In this document: positions 44,561 to 57,184 of the stretch, one piece after another
How positions within the stretch are numbered: position 1 is the stretch's first letter
Layout of the letters: the number at the start of each line of letters is the position of its first letter
Assembly: GCF_030272615.1 (NCBI RefSeq)
Contig: NC_081412.1
Location: forward strand, 689,696,083 to 689,760,082
Source of the DNA: Cryptomeria japonica
Lineage: Eukaryota; Streptophyta; Pinopsida; Cupressales; Cupressaceae
Length of the DNA: 64,000 nucleotides
Reading direction: 5' to 3'
The notes under the pieces: model-generated
What the model was told of the DNA's origin: nothing
The model's input: only the letters and a program-made list of their open reading frames with translations
Database searches by the model: none
Translations under genes and position numbers: made by a program

Positions 44561-47302
44561 TCAATTTGTTGGATTTAGAGGGAAACCAAGGCGGTCTACC
44601 TCTTCCTGAGAAATCCAAGATGAGTCTTCAATTGGTCTGCCCTTCCACTTCACAAGATGTTATTTGTAATGACTATTCTGGGTACTACGCCCAATCCTAT
44701 TGTCCAAAATCTCTTCAATCTGATCCAATTTCTTCTGGGGCAATTATTTCTCAAGATCTGCAACACTATCCTTACTAAATGTTGTTTCATGGTACTCATG
44801 AAGATCTCCAATGTTGAATATAGGTGAAATACTTAAACTATCTGGTAGCTCCACTTCATATGCATTTCCAGAACTAAACTTTCTCAAAATCTTACAGGGT
44901 CTAAAATTCTTCATTTGCAACTTGTTATAAGTTCCAATCGGGAATCTCTCTTTTCTCAAGTATACCATCACTTTATCATCAAATTCAAATTCCTTATGTC
45001 TTCTCTTCTCATCTGCCTTCTCCTTATATTTGATGTTCATGTCTTCCAAATGTTGTTTAACCTGAATATGCAATGTTGCCATGTGATCTACAAAATATTT
45101 TGCTTCTGAAATCTTCTGGTCTTCACTACTAATGTCTCTTAATTCTTCTATTCCTCTAGGATGAACTCTGATAACAATCTCAAAAGGTGTTTTTATGGTA
45201 CTTATATTCACTAAATTTTTATAGGTAAACTCTGCTTGTGCAAGGATCAAATCCCAACTTCCGATTTTACCTCCCACTAAACATCTCAACAAGTTTCCCA
45301 AGCTCTGGTTAACAACTTCTATTTGTCCATCAGTCTATGGATGAAAAGTAGAACTAAACTTCAAATTCATCTTCATCTTCTTCCAAAGTGTTGTCCAAAA
45401 ATAGCGAACAAACTTAGTGTCTCTGTCTGAAACTATGCTCTTAGGTAATCCATGCATTCTCACCACTTCCTTGAAAAAAAGGTCTAATACATGTAATGCA
45501 TCTGATTTCTTCTTACAAGGTATGAAATGAGCTATCTTAGAAAATCTATCCACTACCACAAATATAGAATCATTCCCTCTTGGCATCTTAGGCAATCCAA
45601 GTATAAAATCCATGCTTATATCCTCCTAAGGTCTTACTGGAAGTGTCAAAGGTTTATACAATCCCACATTCTGACTTCTACCTTTTGCAACTTGACAGAC
45701 TCTACAACTTTTCAGATATCTCTTGATATCCTTATGAATCTAGGGCCAAAAGTACTGCTCACTTACCAATGCAACTATTTTATCAATGCCAAAATGTCGA
45801 GCTAAACCTCCACTATGTTTCTCTTTGATTAGGTTCTCTCTCATGGAACTCTTAGGTATGCATAACTGAACTCCCCTGAATAACATCTCATTCTGAATGA
45901 AATAATCCAACTATTTGCTCCTATCAACCATAATTGGTTCTCTACATGCTTTCCAAGGTTCTGCAAATCCAGGTCTTCATCATACAAGGTCTTCAAATCT
46001 TCAAAACCTAATAAAATCACTCTCATCTCTGTCAGCAAATTTCTTCTCCTACTCAATGCATCAACAACTTTGTTAGATTTCCCACTTCTATGCTTCAACA
46101 CAAAGGTGTAATTCTGCAAGAATTCTACCCATCTCATATGTCTCTGATTCAACTTACTCTGATTGTTCAAATACTGCAAAGTTTGATGATCTATATACAA
46201 CACAAACTCCTTAGGCAACAAGTAGTGTCTCCATTTCTTCAAGGCTTGAACTATGGCATAAAATTCCTGATCATACACTGAATATCTCTTCTGGGCATCA
46301 TTCAATTTCTCACTGAAATATGCTACTGCTCTCCCTTCTTGACTCAAAATTGCTCCTATTGTTGTTCCACTTGCATCACAATCCACTTGAAATACCTTAT
46401 TGAAATCTAGTAAAGCTAACACATGTTTCTCAGTCACTTTCTACTTCAACAATTCAAAACTTTTGTTTTCTTAGGTGGTCCACTTGAATTCCTTTTGATC
46501 TCCTCTCGTGGTCTCAATCATAGGGTTACAAATTAAACTGAAATTTATGATAAACTTCCGATAAAAACTAGCCAATCCATGAAATGATCTTACCTCTCCA
46601 ATGCTTTCCGGTATAGGCCACTCAACAATGGCTTTCACTTTCTAAGGGTCCATCTTCAAACCATCCCCAGATATCACAAATCCTAAATAGACTAACTCAT
46701 CCTTCATGAAAGTACACTTCTTGATATTGACCAACAACTTTTCTTCTCTCAACCTCTGCAAAACTTGTCTTAATTGCAACAAATGCTTCTCTTTTTTTCT
46801 AATGAAAATCAGAATCTCATCCAAATACATAATAACAAACTTACCCAAGAATTTCTTTAATACCTCATTCATCAACATCATGAAAGTGCTCAGTGCATTA
46901 GTCAATCCAAAAGGCATCACCAACCATTCATATAGTCCTTCATTTGTCTTAAATGTTGTCTTCCACTCATCACCTTCTTTGATGTTGATCTGATGGTATC
47001 CACTCTTCAAATATCTCTTTGTAAATTATTTTTATCCACTTAAACAGTCCATTATGTCATCCATCCTAGGCAAAGGAAACTAGTATTTCATTGTGATCTT
47101 GTTTATTGCTCTTGAATTAGTACACATCCCCCATTCTCCATTCTTCTTAGGTGCTAATACGACTGGTACTGCACAAGGGCTCAGACTCTCCCTGATCAAA
47201 CCTTTCTTCAACAACTCTTGCACTTATCTATTTAGTTCTTCATTCTCTGTTAGTGTCAACTGGTGTGCAACTTTATTAGGCAAACTAGCTCTGGGAACCA
47301 AG
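44561..47302 (-). pseudogene. Element G2 pol: reverse transcriptase, RNase H, integrase, chromodomain
   Basis: Minus strand. The reverse transcriptase runs from 47302 ([58 protein letters not shown]). Its catalytic box reads [15 protein letters not shown] instead of YLDD, a lost catalytic Asp. RNase H spans 46437 to about 46040 (FQVDCDASGTTIGAIL, YDQEFYAIVQAL, YIDHQTLQYL). The integrase zinc region lies at about 45820-45690 (HSGGLARHFG, CRVCQ), and its core at 45613-45160 ([32 protein letters not shown]) has all three acidic residues, with a TAG just before DGQ. The C-terminal tail (GNAYEVELPD, ISPIFNIGDLHEYH) leads to a chromodomain. The upstream part is beyond element C at 63291. Confidence 0.88.
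44564..44740 (-). pseudogene. Chromodomain of element G2
   Basis: Minus-strand reading IEEILDNRIGRSTQNSHYK, stop, HLVKWKGRPIEDSSWISQEE, VDRLGFPLNP. Aromatic and spacing features (YK.HLVKWKG, DSSW) match the chromodomain at the integrase C-terminus of chromovirus-type Gypsy elements, which steers integration toward heterochromatin. One TAA sits where Glu or Gln is usual, and another stop separates it from the integrase ORF. Confidence 0.8.
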
Positions 47303-50300
47303 TGTTTGACACACTGCACCACTGAGAGGGGGGTGAACTAGTGGTTCTCAATATTTTCCCTTTAACTATCGTATGTATGTAGACCGGTTATCAGATCTAA
47401 CTTAATGCAGACTTACCGATTAGTGGGGAGACTACTCACAAATGCATTCACACATAAATGAACATCCTATAACACCAACATATACGAGGAAAACCCAAGA
47501 TGGGAAAAACCTAAGTGAGAAATGTTACTGGAGTCTACTACTCCAATCTAGCCTCACAATGAATCCTTGATTACAATATTTAGGGCACCAACCCAAGGAG
47601 CACCAACCCCTAATTTAGGGCACCAACCCAAGGAGATACAACCCCTATGTCGAGCTCCAAATAAATGAATATAAAACATAATCATTTACAAGTTAATAGC
47701 CTTGTTACAAATGGATTTTGTAACTCCTCTTCAAGACTCTCTACTGGATCTTTTATCTAGTTCACTACTGGTTCTCTCTCTCTCACCCTCCCACTGTTGA
47801 AACCTTATCTCCTACTACAACCTTATCGAATCAACTTTTTCTCCTTCACTACCAATTCTCTCCCTCTGCCGACTCTCTCTACTTGTTGACTCTTCTCTCA
47901 ACTACTCTGCTATTCTCCACTAATTCTATCTTATCTCAACCTTATCGATTCAGCTTGTAACCTCTTTGTTTTGAAAGAAATGATTGTAACAAACTCTCCT
48001 CAAGAATTCTGAAGCTTTGTGCATCCATGTTGTTATAAATGGATACTAGGACTAGAGGAAAGGGGATTGCAAAAGAACTGTAAGAAAATGCTACAGAAAT
48101 TTATCTGAGCTTTTCTAAGTCTAATGTAGAATATTCAAAAACTTCTTGTGATGTTTTTTTGAACTTAATATCAATATACAAACCATCAGTTTTGAGTGAA
48201 GCTTTGTGTCGTCTTCAAGTGTGTTTACAATTTGTTTACTATTTTCATTCTGAATAATCCAGGGTTATTTTGTTTGAATGGGATTGCAAGACAATTTTCA
48301 ATAGAAGTGTTCACTAGCTTTTCTCTTTAGGAGGGAAATTAAAGATGCGGGGATCACTCATGCCAATAAACTCTTTGGAAGAGACTTTGAATCTTGATGA
48401 TCATGGTTTAATTTGGAATGCATAAATTCTTATAGGTGTCAGGCATATATAAGGATTAATAAAAACCAAGCCAATGGGATGCATAAAGATATTTTGTTTG
48501 AGGAGTATTATCTGAGTTTAGATGACTCTGTGACCTTGGATAAGGCACTGGTATTGATTGAAGTTGTTTATTGCATGTTTTGTTGATTGAAATACTGAAT
48601 TTAAGTATAATTCCATTCTTTGTTTTCAGTTAATTTCAAGGTGAATAGATCCATTGGTTTCCTGGACTGGTTTTCTATGGGTTTACGTTTGAAAGTGTGA
48701 ATTTAATTCACAAAGGTATACCCGCCTGGGCTCTGAGTAAGTCCGAAGTGTAGAAGGTTCAATCAAACCTTGTCATATGTTGTCTTGAGAATTTCCTTAC
48801 CTTTGATGTCTCTTCTGCACTAAGTTCAATCATATTATTTTAAGGATGTTAAAGAGAATCAGATTTTGAGGACAACAAAAAGGAAGATCTCCAAATGGAA
48901 TTGGAAAAGGCTGAGTACTTGACTGATTTTCTCTCACATTCAGAAGCAACACTCTCTCCTTCATAACAACATCCATCGATTTTGACTTGCCTATTTATCA
49001 ACTTGTTTTCTCACTAAAATCCAATTCAAACTTAAGGTGGTTAGGGTTTCTTCCGCTATCATGAGGCACATCAAATCCAACTAGATCTCATTCGATCTGA
49101 GCTCCAAGACAACTATCTACACATCACCGCCATTAAAGTTCCTTTCAATACATGTTTGCTAAACCTAGCAAACACGACCCTATATATCGACCTGCATCTA
49201 TCAAATGCCATAAATATCTTAATTGTTTCCTTTGACAAGTGAGCACAAAGATCGGATCGTCCTTCCTTGATCCACTCACCAAACTTCTCCTTCAATCTAC
49301 TTCGATCTACAAGATCAGTCCTTTCTGGATTTCTTCTTTTGTCTTCATCTTGAGTCACAATCCTCTTCTTTTCTTCCTCGAGCCTCGCAATTAATATTTA
49401 ATGTTGACCAACCTTATAACAAATTTGTCAGTGTACACTCCATCTACCACTACATGCATGCTCGCAACCTTGACTCCACCTGCCACCTTTGTCAACATCC
49501 ACCTTAGCTTGGACCTCTGTGTCAGTTCAGACAGGATCACTGACCAAACACTCAACCGGTCCTTCTTTTCTATCAGCTCACTAATCCTGACGATATCTCA
49601 CACTTTACTGGTTACTTATCATATCTGCACTTTACTGATATGTCAATGGAACACCTTGACTAGTTTCTAGACATGTCTATCCATAGCATGCTCATTCACA
49701 TCAGGTAGGAGCACATCACTTAGCCTCTTTGCTTCCTTACTAGTTCTCATGCTCACCGGTAGCCATCCCGATGACACTATTTCATAAACTTTTGACTGAT
49801 ACCATCTAAAGCATTTGCATACCGGTTGCATTCTCTATTTGCAACTTCTCCACTTTTCCTTCTTTATCATCAGTTCGGACATCATCTCAGCCGATTTTTC
49901 AAGGTGACAAAATCATCACTCTTCATGTGTTCTAGCAACTCAACCATGCCTTCTCTGTCAGTCCAGTGCATATCGCTGATTTCATGCACTTAAGGCATTC
50001 CTTTGATTCACCGGTAGATCCAGTGTGAGCTTTCAAACACCTACCTTTACCTCTTCTTCCTTATCTCACTAAACTTTGATGCACACTATGCATAATAGAA
50101 GATAAGCTCCATTTACCAGTGGTAGTGGATCCTTGTCATCTGCATCCTACAATGTACTCATGTGGCTTCCCTATTTTTGCAACTTACCCTCAAACAAGCA
50201 CATGTGATCTGGTGTGAGTACAATCATGTTAGTCATCTCTTCACATGGTGACTGCATCTCTATCTGATGGGAGTCTTGTTGTTCTGCATCCACATAGCAT

Positions 50301-50408
50301 ACCGGTGACCTGTAACACTGGTTGACATCAATGACTTAATGTCAACAATACTCCCATACCGGTTGTCCTTCTATGCTAGTTGACATCAATGACAACACAA
50401 TGCCAACA
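47303..50408 (-). repeat. Element C 3' LTR (enlarged copy)
   Basis: 3,106 bp, + strand ends TGTTTGACACACTGCACC and ATGCCAACA. It aligns with 61020-63290 except that a 0.95-kb segment (about 47935-48910) replaces about 180 bp (61622-61801). That segment is an inverted copy of 52561-53530. The polypurine tract (minus strand CCAAAGGTGGAGAT) abuts its right end. Confidence 0.88.
47953..48893 (+). repeat. Left arm of a 0.95-kb inverted repeat
   Basis: Reverse-complementary to about 52561-53530 with small indels, including roughly 28 bases missing near 48870. Matching landmarks are GAAATGATTGTAACAAACTC, ACTAGAGGAAAGGGGAT and GAGAATCAGATTTTGAGGA. The arm lies inside the 3' LTR, whereas its partner lies next to the accessory gene. 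Confidence 0.88.
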
Positions 50409-50421
50409 ATCTCCACCTTTG

Positions 50422-51700
50422 GCATTGATGGCAACTCATGTAGTATCTAGCATACTACAGAATCCTTCTCCCCATTTGACAACAATGGCAAAGGACACTA
50501 TCAGGGTCTCTCACTTCCTTGTTTTTACTGGTCTCAACCAGATATTTTTCTCCCCTTTTGATACCAATTGGTACAACTTGTCAAGTTATAGCTCTTGAGA
50601 TGGAGGACTCAACCATCAACTGACACCAATTGCTCAGAACCAAGTGTTTATGCAAATCGAAAATGCATGCATATACAAGTTTGAAACCAATTGAAGACCT
50701 GTGTGTTAGTGAACAAAAACTTACCCACTGGTCAGACTGCATCATCTCCCCTTTGATATGCAAAAGCCATTCTGACCTCAAAATGCTGATACCAAGCATT
50801 GAGGCTAACACTGATACCAATTGTATCTCTTTTGATACCAAATACATGTTCTCTTGTGCTAGTAACTTTCTCTCTTAGCAAGAAACACTCCCAGTGATCT
50901 AGTTGAATTCAATTGAATAGACCTTGGAACATCTCACAAAACCAGATACCTACAAAAGACAAACATACCGGTACAACCATAGACACTTGCACACCCTCTG
51001 TGTCCAGCAAGTCTGATACACATCAGAAAACATGGCTATCAACTCCCCTTGAGTTATACATCTTAGGTCCACAATGCAGGTCAAAGCCAATACTGGGACA
51101 CCACTTATCTCTATATACTAGTTGATTTGTGCATATGTGATCAATCTAGTGATCTATCAACTCCATTTTATCTACCACAACCAATGACATGATCCTGGGT
51201 GCACACAATGTCATCATCATGCCAAGAGTTCAACCGGTTAGCCCTCAAGGGATGTATGCATACATAATTAATAACTGGGCCAACATATGTCATTTAGGTC
51301 TTCCTCAAAACCACTTGAGACATAACTTCCCATTCCATATTACAAGGGCTAATGCAATGATCTCCAACATCATTGTCTTACATAACCTGCAAGTACATGT
51401 TAGCCGTCATATTGGTAACATCCCGCACATACCAGTTTCTTGTACCAGTCCATCATCACTACTAGGGCACCTTCCTGTGACTCCTAACATATTGTGTCAC
51501 TATGTATCTAATTTCAATTTTTAATCTCCATCCATTAAAACATGCAATAGTGATCCAACTTTGATCTATAGGTGTGTAGCCAAGGCATCCACTACATAAA
51601 CTTATCTTCTCATTTCCATCCTTCATACCGGCAACATCTTGTTCTTCCAAGTGCCCTTCTTCACTGAGGGGGTGAATAATGTGGTCAATGTGTAACTCCC
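50422..51700 (-). other. Element C 3' interior, no recognised coding sequence
   Basis: This stretch lies between the gag C-terminal part and the 3' LTR, where pol would normally be. No pol motif appears in six frames. It contains a cluster of TTGGTATCA-like words (minus strand) at 50557-50840 and several CCGGT words. Confidence 0.55.
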
Positions 51701-52600
51701 CCTAAGGTCCTACATCTCCTTTAAACCTGAGGAGATATCACCTGTGCATTAAATGCACAATGCTAGTCCAAGGTCACATCTTCTTACTTCTTCCTCCATA
51801 CTTGCATGGTCTCAAACTTCTTCCCAATTTCACTCATGAGAGAAATTCTTACCTTCTTTTGCTGATTTTTCCTTTCATTTTTGGGTCTTGCATCATATCC
51901 GACAATAGTGATATAGTAGTACACAACATCCATGCCAATCTCATGATTGGGGAATCTTCTAGCATACCGGTTTGACCATCTTCTTCTGGTCATGTTGTTG
52001 TATCTTGCAACTAGAATGGGTGGACCACTTGATCTTATAGGAACAAAACCTCTTCTACTTTTGTTCCATTTAGCATTTTGTCTCTGCCATGCTCTATATC
52101 CACTTCAATGCAGAGCATAGTTGCTATACCGGTCTCCATGTGACTGTAGGTCTTTCTTGTCGCATTCATAACTTCTCTAGCGAATTCCATTGCAATTATA
52201 GCAAACAATATTTGCATAAATGGGAGAGGGGATATGCATGTATCTACTCCTTGATACATTTTTCTTATTTGCATGATATCTATGAGATCATAGATATTCC
52301 TTCTAGATCTCTTTCAACATTCTTCTTCCCTATGGCCATGACCATTACATGCAAATTAATAACTAGTAAAGGATGACATATGACTTAGAAATTTATTCTT
52401 CCATGCATGAGGAGTTCTTACCAGTCTGGCATCTTCATTTCTCCTTCTCTTAGGATAGATCTTGGGTTGTCCATACTTTACATTTCCTCCATCTGGTTCT
52501 TTCATCTTCCACACTTTTCTTGGCATGTGGGCGGTAGCATTTCTTTGTCCTCTACTGGTAAGAGATCCTCTTTGTTGTCTTCTCATGTTTTTTCTTTCAG
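51700..52600 (-). pseudogene. Element C gag C-terminal part with degenerate zinc knuckle
   Basis: On the minus strand, ANIVCYNCNGIR, stop, RSYECDK matches the CX2CX4HX4C knuckle, with the His codon changed to TAG (near 52165-52180). Basic Arg-rich stretches lie on both sides (MTRRRWSNRYARRFPNHE downstream; KKVRISLM further on). This is the expected downstream half of the gag whose N-terminal half is at 60934-59780. The two halves are now 7 kb apart, separated by the accessory gene segment. Stops and frame changes are frequent. Confidence 0.6.
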
Positions 52601-53530
52601 TGTGTTCTCCTCAAAATCTGATTCTCTTTAACATCCTTAAAATAATATGATTGAACTCGGTGTAGAAGAGACATCAAAGATAAGGAAATTCTCAAGACAA
52701 CATATGACAAGGTTTGATTGAACCTTCTACACTTCGGACTTACTCAGAGCCTAGGTGGGTATACCTTTGTGAATTAAATTCACACTTTCAAACATAAACC
52801 CATAGCAAACCAGTCCAGGAAACCAGTGGATCTATTCACCTTGAAATTAACTGAAAACAAAAGAATGGAAATTATACTTAAATTCAGTATTTCGATCAAC
52901 AAAACATGCAATAAACAACTTCAATCAATACCAGTGCCTTATCCAAGGTCACAGAGTCATCTAAACTAAGATAATACTCAAACAAAATATCTTTACGCAT
53001 CCCATTGGCTTGATTTCTATTTATCCTTGTATATGCCTGACACCTATAAGAATTTATGCATTCCAAATTAAACTATGATCATCAAGATTCAAAGTCTCTT
53101 CCAAAGAGTTTACTGGTATGAGTGATCCCCGCATCTTTAATTTCCCTCCTAAAGAGAAAAGCTAGCGAACACTTCTACTAAAAATTGCCTTGCAATCCCA
53201 TTCAAACAAAATAACCCTGGATTATTCAGAATGAAAATAGTAAACAAATTGTAAACACACTTGAAGATGACACAAAGATTCACTCAAAAATGATGGTCTA
53301 TATATTGATATTAAGTTCAAAAAAATATTACAAGAAGTTTTTGAATATTCTCCATTAGACTTAGAAAAGCTCAGATAAATTTTTGCAGCGTTTTCTTACA
53401 ATTCTTTGCGATCCCCTTTCCTCTAGTCCTAGTATCCATTTATAACAACATGGATGCACAAAGCTTTGGACTTTTTGAGGAGAGTTTGTTACAATCATTT
53501 CTTTCAATAAACAAAGAAGTTACAAAGCTT
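52561..53530 (-). repeat. Right arm of the 0.95-kb inverted repeat
   Basis: Partner of 47953-48893 in opposite orientation. It lies between the accessory gene stop (53733) and the gag knuckle region, so it is probably the 3' flank of the captured gene segment; the arm in the LTR would then be the secondary copy. Confidence 0.85.
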
Positions 53531-53732
53531 TTCACAAAAACAGTTACAAGTTCTTTTCGGCCTCTATAGCTTCTTCAACAGGCTATTTGGTTGTAACTTC
53601 TTCTACCTTTTTAGGGGCGCTCTCCAACTGTTCTGGATCATGAGTGGCATATTTTGTTGTCCACTCATTGTACACATCATTGGTCGGCCATGAAAAATTA
53701 ATCACTTTAGCCTTGGCTTTGGTCAACCTTTT

Positions 53733-56700
53733 CTAGGAGTTTCTCAATTTGTTGACTTCTGAATTGAGAAAACTATAATGTGCCTTAATTTTCTCTATCT
53801 CCTGTATTGTTATAACAAAGAAAGAAGCATCATCTAGATCAATAATTCCTTTAATTCTTGCTGACAATTTGGCTTCTATCTCCTTAAGCCACATTTGTTT
53901 TTCCTTCAATTGATCCGGGCTAGCAAAAACTCTTGGGAGCAACTCAAAAACTTGATCAGTATACTCCTTTTTGCACAAATTAACTTTCCTATCAACATTA
54001 TCCACCCCTGCTGCTAATTGTACTAAATCTTTAGTGATGTCAGAAGTGGATCTAATGATAGGATTGGCCTTTTCTTCATCACAAGATACACACATAAACT
54101 CTAAATCTTGCTCCCTGGACCTCCACTTGTCAAAAATAGGTGTCAGGATGGTCTTGTCTCCCTTGAGCTCATTCCATATAACCAAAATTTTACTTACATT
54201 ATTGTATAGCAAGGAGGCATTAACGGTGTCTACAAAACTAGTAACAGTGGCCTTCACTCTATCCTCATATTTCTTTGCATACATGGCTTGGGCTTGTTTT
54301 AGATTCTCTAACTCTTGAGGAGTAATCTCAATCATTTGAGAGCTAGAAGGTGCTGGAGACGATGGGAACTCAATGATAGGGCTGGTAGGTGGACGTCTGG
54401 TAGGAGAAGAGGAAATCATCAGTGTTGAGGATTCACCATGATGATGTTGTCCTACTAGTTGCTTCTGCAATTTAGCAATGATGCTATCTCTGTTCCTTAC
54501 CTCTTCTTGAGCATTAGTGTAGGCTTTCAAAATTGTCTCCAATTTTGCCTGGAGATTTGCCTTTTCCTTAGCTTCCCTTTCTGCCACTACAACACTAAAT
54601 TTTGCAGTTTCTAATACAGTGCTGGCAGCTTCCACTACCCCAGTAGTCTGCACACTCTTCACCATCATTCCCCCAAAGTAACTTGACATTGAGGTGTCCC
54701 TTTTCTTCTTGTTTTCATCTCTTTTTAGAGACCACATAACTAATGCAACATTGTCTTTATTGAAAGTGACTCCCTCCATAGGTTTAGTCTCCTTTCTTAC
54801 TACTTCTAGGACTAGAGAATTTGCTATATCCCATTCAGGGAGGATAAGTACCCCAGCCTTCACCACCATGTCTCTTCCTTGTTGAGGAGTGATGGTCTTA
54901 AATTCTTCAACCATTTCTTGCTTTATTTCTTCCTCAATTGTAGCTGGGTCTTTATGAGGCTGCTCACCCTTACTTTTCTCGCACCTTACATTATATCTAT
55001 CAATGCTTTGCTTCCACACAAATTGCATGAATGCTTCTGATGTGATGAACTTGTCATCAGCCAAGAAATCTTCACTGGCTCGCTTGATCTCAGGGTCCCA
55101 TTCTTGGCCTTTGAATTCACTAGTGGTGATATTCATTTCAGCAGCTAAGGGCTCTTCTAGCATTTCTTCATCTACTTCATCATAGGTGTAGGCAATCTCC
55201 CCTAGACTGCCTAATTGCAATAATTGCTTAGTTGCTACTTGTTCATCTCCTATATGGATAGGTGATTGTGATGGGGAATACACAGGTTCTTCAGGTTGTA
55301 TCTCTTTTCCCACTCTTTGTTTTTTTGGGCTACTAGGGATGTCAATGACATCGTGTATCTTCCTTTTACCTTTAGAGGCAGAGGGCTCACCTGAAGCAGG
55401 CATAAGTACACTATAAGTAGATTTCTTATGTAGCATATAATTACCTAGAGGGATCGGCCTACAGATACAGACCTATTCAAGATCAACCTTGCTTTCTTGG
55501 GGTTATTCTTGATTACAACCTCCCTTTTTTCTTTTAGTGTTTGCATCACCTCCTCAAAACTAAGAATTAAAAACTTCATCTTCTCTGCAAAGGGGTGAAA
55601 GCTTGACAAAGGGTCATAGATTATGTCAAGTTGATGCACCAAGTCTAAGGCCTTCTTATAGGCTATCCACTTTTCCTTTCTCAGCTCTTGTTCATCCAAA
55701 TCAAATTCATTCCTGATAAGGTCCTTAGGGAACTGAAATTGATGGGGTTTGGCCTTGCATGCATCCCTCTTCCTAAACAAACCATTGAAGAAATCTTCAG
55801 GGTCAGCACATTGAGAGACTACAATTGATAAATGATATGGCTGGAGGAAATATCCAAAACATTTCCAACCTCCTTTGGTTATTACAAATTGGTGTGCCAT
55901 GGTAATTGTAGGGAAAATTGTCCCTTTGCCTCTACCTGTCAACTCTGCCTCTTGCACAAAACCAATCTGCCTGAGTATCTTTGCAATTCCCACTTTAAGG
56001 GGGACCTGATAAGGTAACAAAAATGGGGTACCTATGAAACCATATATTCTAAAAACTGTTGAAACAGGGTATAGGTAGATATCACCCCAATTGTGGACAA
56101 TTTTTATGTCCTCTGCAAACTCTTGTGGCCTAATGAATTCCAAAAGTACCTTAGGGACTCATGGGTTTTCCAAACAGATAAGGGTCTTGATTCTTGATGC
56201 AAAATATTTATCAAACCTTAGGAAGCTTGCATCCTCTCTGTCCCATGATAGAACAATGCTCCATAATTGCACTGACATCTTTTCCCCATCCTTTTCTTTT
56301 ACAAGGTCCATCCCACTTGCAAAATACTCACCACCCTTGAATAAAAACAAATGCATAAGAAGGGAGTACCACCCAAAGGGCCTATCTACTTTCCCATTCC
56401 TGATCCCTATCAATCCATTATGGATAGCATCAATTATAAAAGAAACGTAATCAAAAGTTATTGCCACAGAAGGATTCAAAATCTGAGCAACCATCAACAT
56501 GTAGTGAGTGGGCATACTCGCTTCAACATCTTCCCCTAGGATTTGGTAGAGTGACCAGTATAATCCTTTAGCCCTAAGGGTAAACAAATTTAGAGAGAAG
56601 GGCTCTTTGATAGTAGGTCCCACAATAGTTAACCCGCCTATCTTCAAAAAGAATTCTTTGAGAGGCCCATTTCTTAGGTGATTTCTTTGCACATTATACA

Positions 56701-57184
56701 CCTGAGCTAATGATTTAAAATAAATAGGCTCCAGAAGATTAGTGTATTCACTCAACCCAAAGGCATTCCTAAATTCTTCATTGTTAATTTCAATGAGGGT
56801 CTTCCTGCTAATATCCTTTACACTTCTTGAAATTGGGTCATAGCTATGTGCAATCTGAGTCAGAAGGTCTGCGTCAAAGAAAACCCCTGGAACCACCAAC
56901 TTTCCAACATCTAATTCTCATATACTATTCTGAGGGGCTGGAGAATTTCTCATACTCAACCCAACCTTGAATAATCCTAACCTAGACATCCCTACTTGAG
57001 GGTATCTTAACCAATTCCCTTTGTCATATAAACCCTCTCCTATTTTCAGGCAAGAAGCTTTTGGCACCAACTCTTTCATTTTGGAAGCCACATTAGTTGA
57101 CAATGTTAATTGTTCAAGGAAATCATCACAAATTGCCCTCTCATGATAATTGACTTTTCCTAAGAATTCCCTTTTAGGTGCCAT
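53733..57184 (-). pseudogene. Element C accessory gene (unrecognised family, about 1,150 codons, two stops and one frameshift)
   Basis: I do not recognise this family. ATG at 57184 in good context (GAGATGGCA) starts MAPKREFLGKVNYHERAI. The frame runs to about 55460 with single stops near 56918 and 56159, then shifts by one near 55460-55475 and runs open for 567 codons from 55436 to 53733. The N-terminal part (about 580 codons) is helical (FGWYSLLMHLFLFKGGEYF, WKCFGYFLQPYHLSIVV). A basic Pro/Ser-rich linker follows (KGKRKIHDVIDIPSSPKKQR), a likely bipartite nuclear signal. Next come acidic helical sequence, a coiled coil (AEREAKEKANLQAKLE, RDSIIAKLQKQL), a Pro/Ser linker and a helical C-terminus. 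The layout parallels the element A ORF. It may be a captured host gene or an accessory retroelement gene. Its preservation is clearly better than that of nearby pol genes. Confidence 0.7.

Noticed and set aside
55383-55440. Possible 54-base GT-AG intron at the frame change in the element C accessory gene
   Set aside because: It is too short for a normal plant intron, and the stop lies before the donor so splicing would not remove it. A one-base frameshift near 55460-55475 explains the data better.
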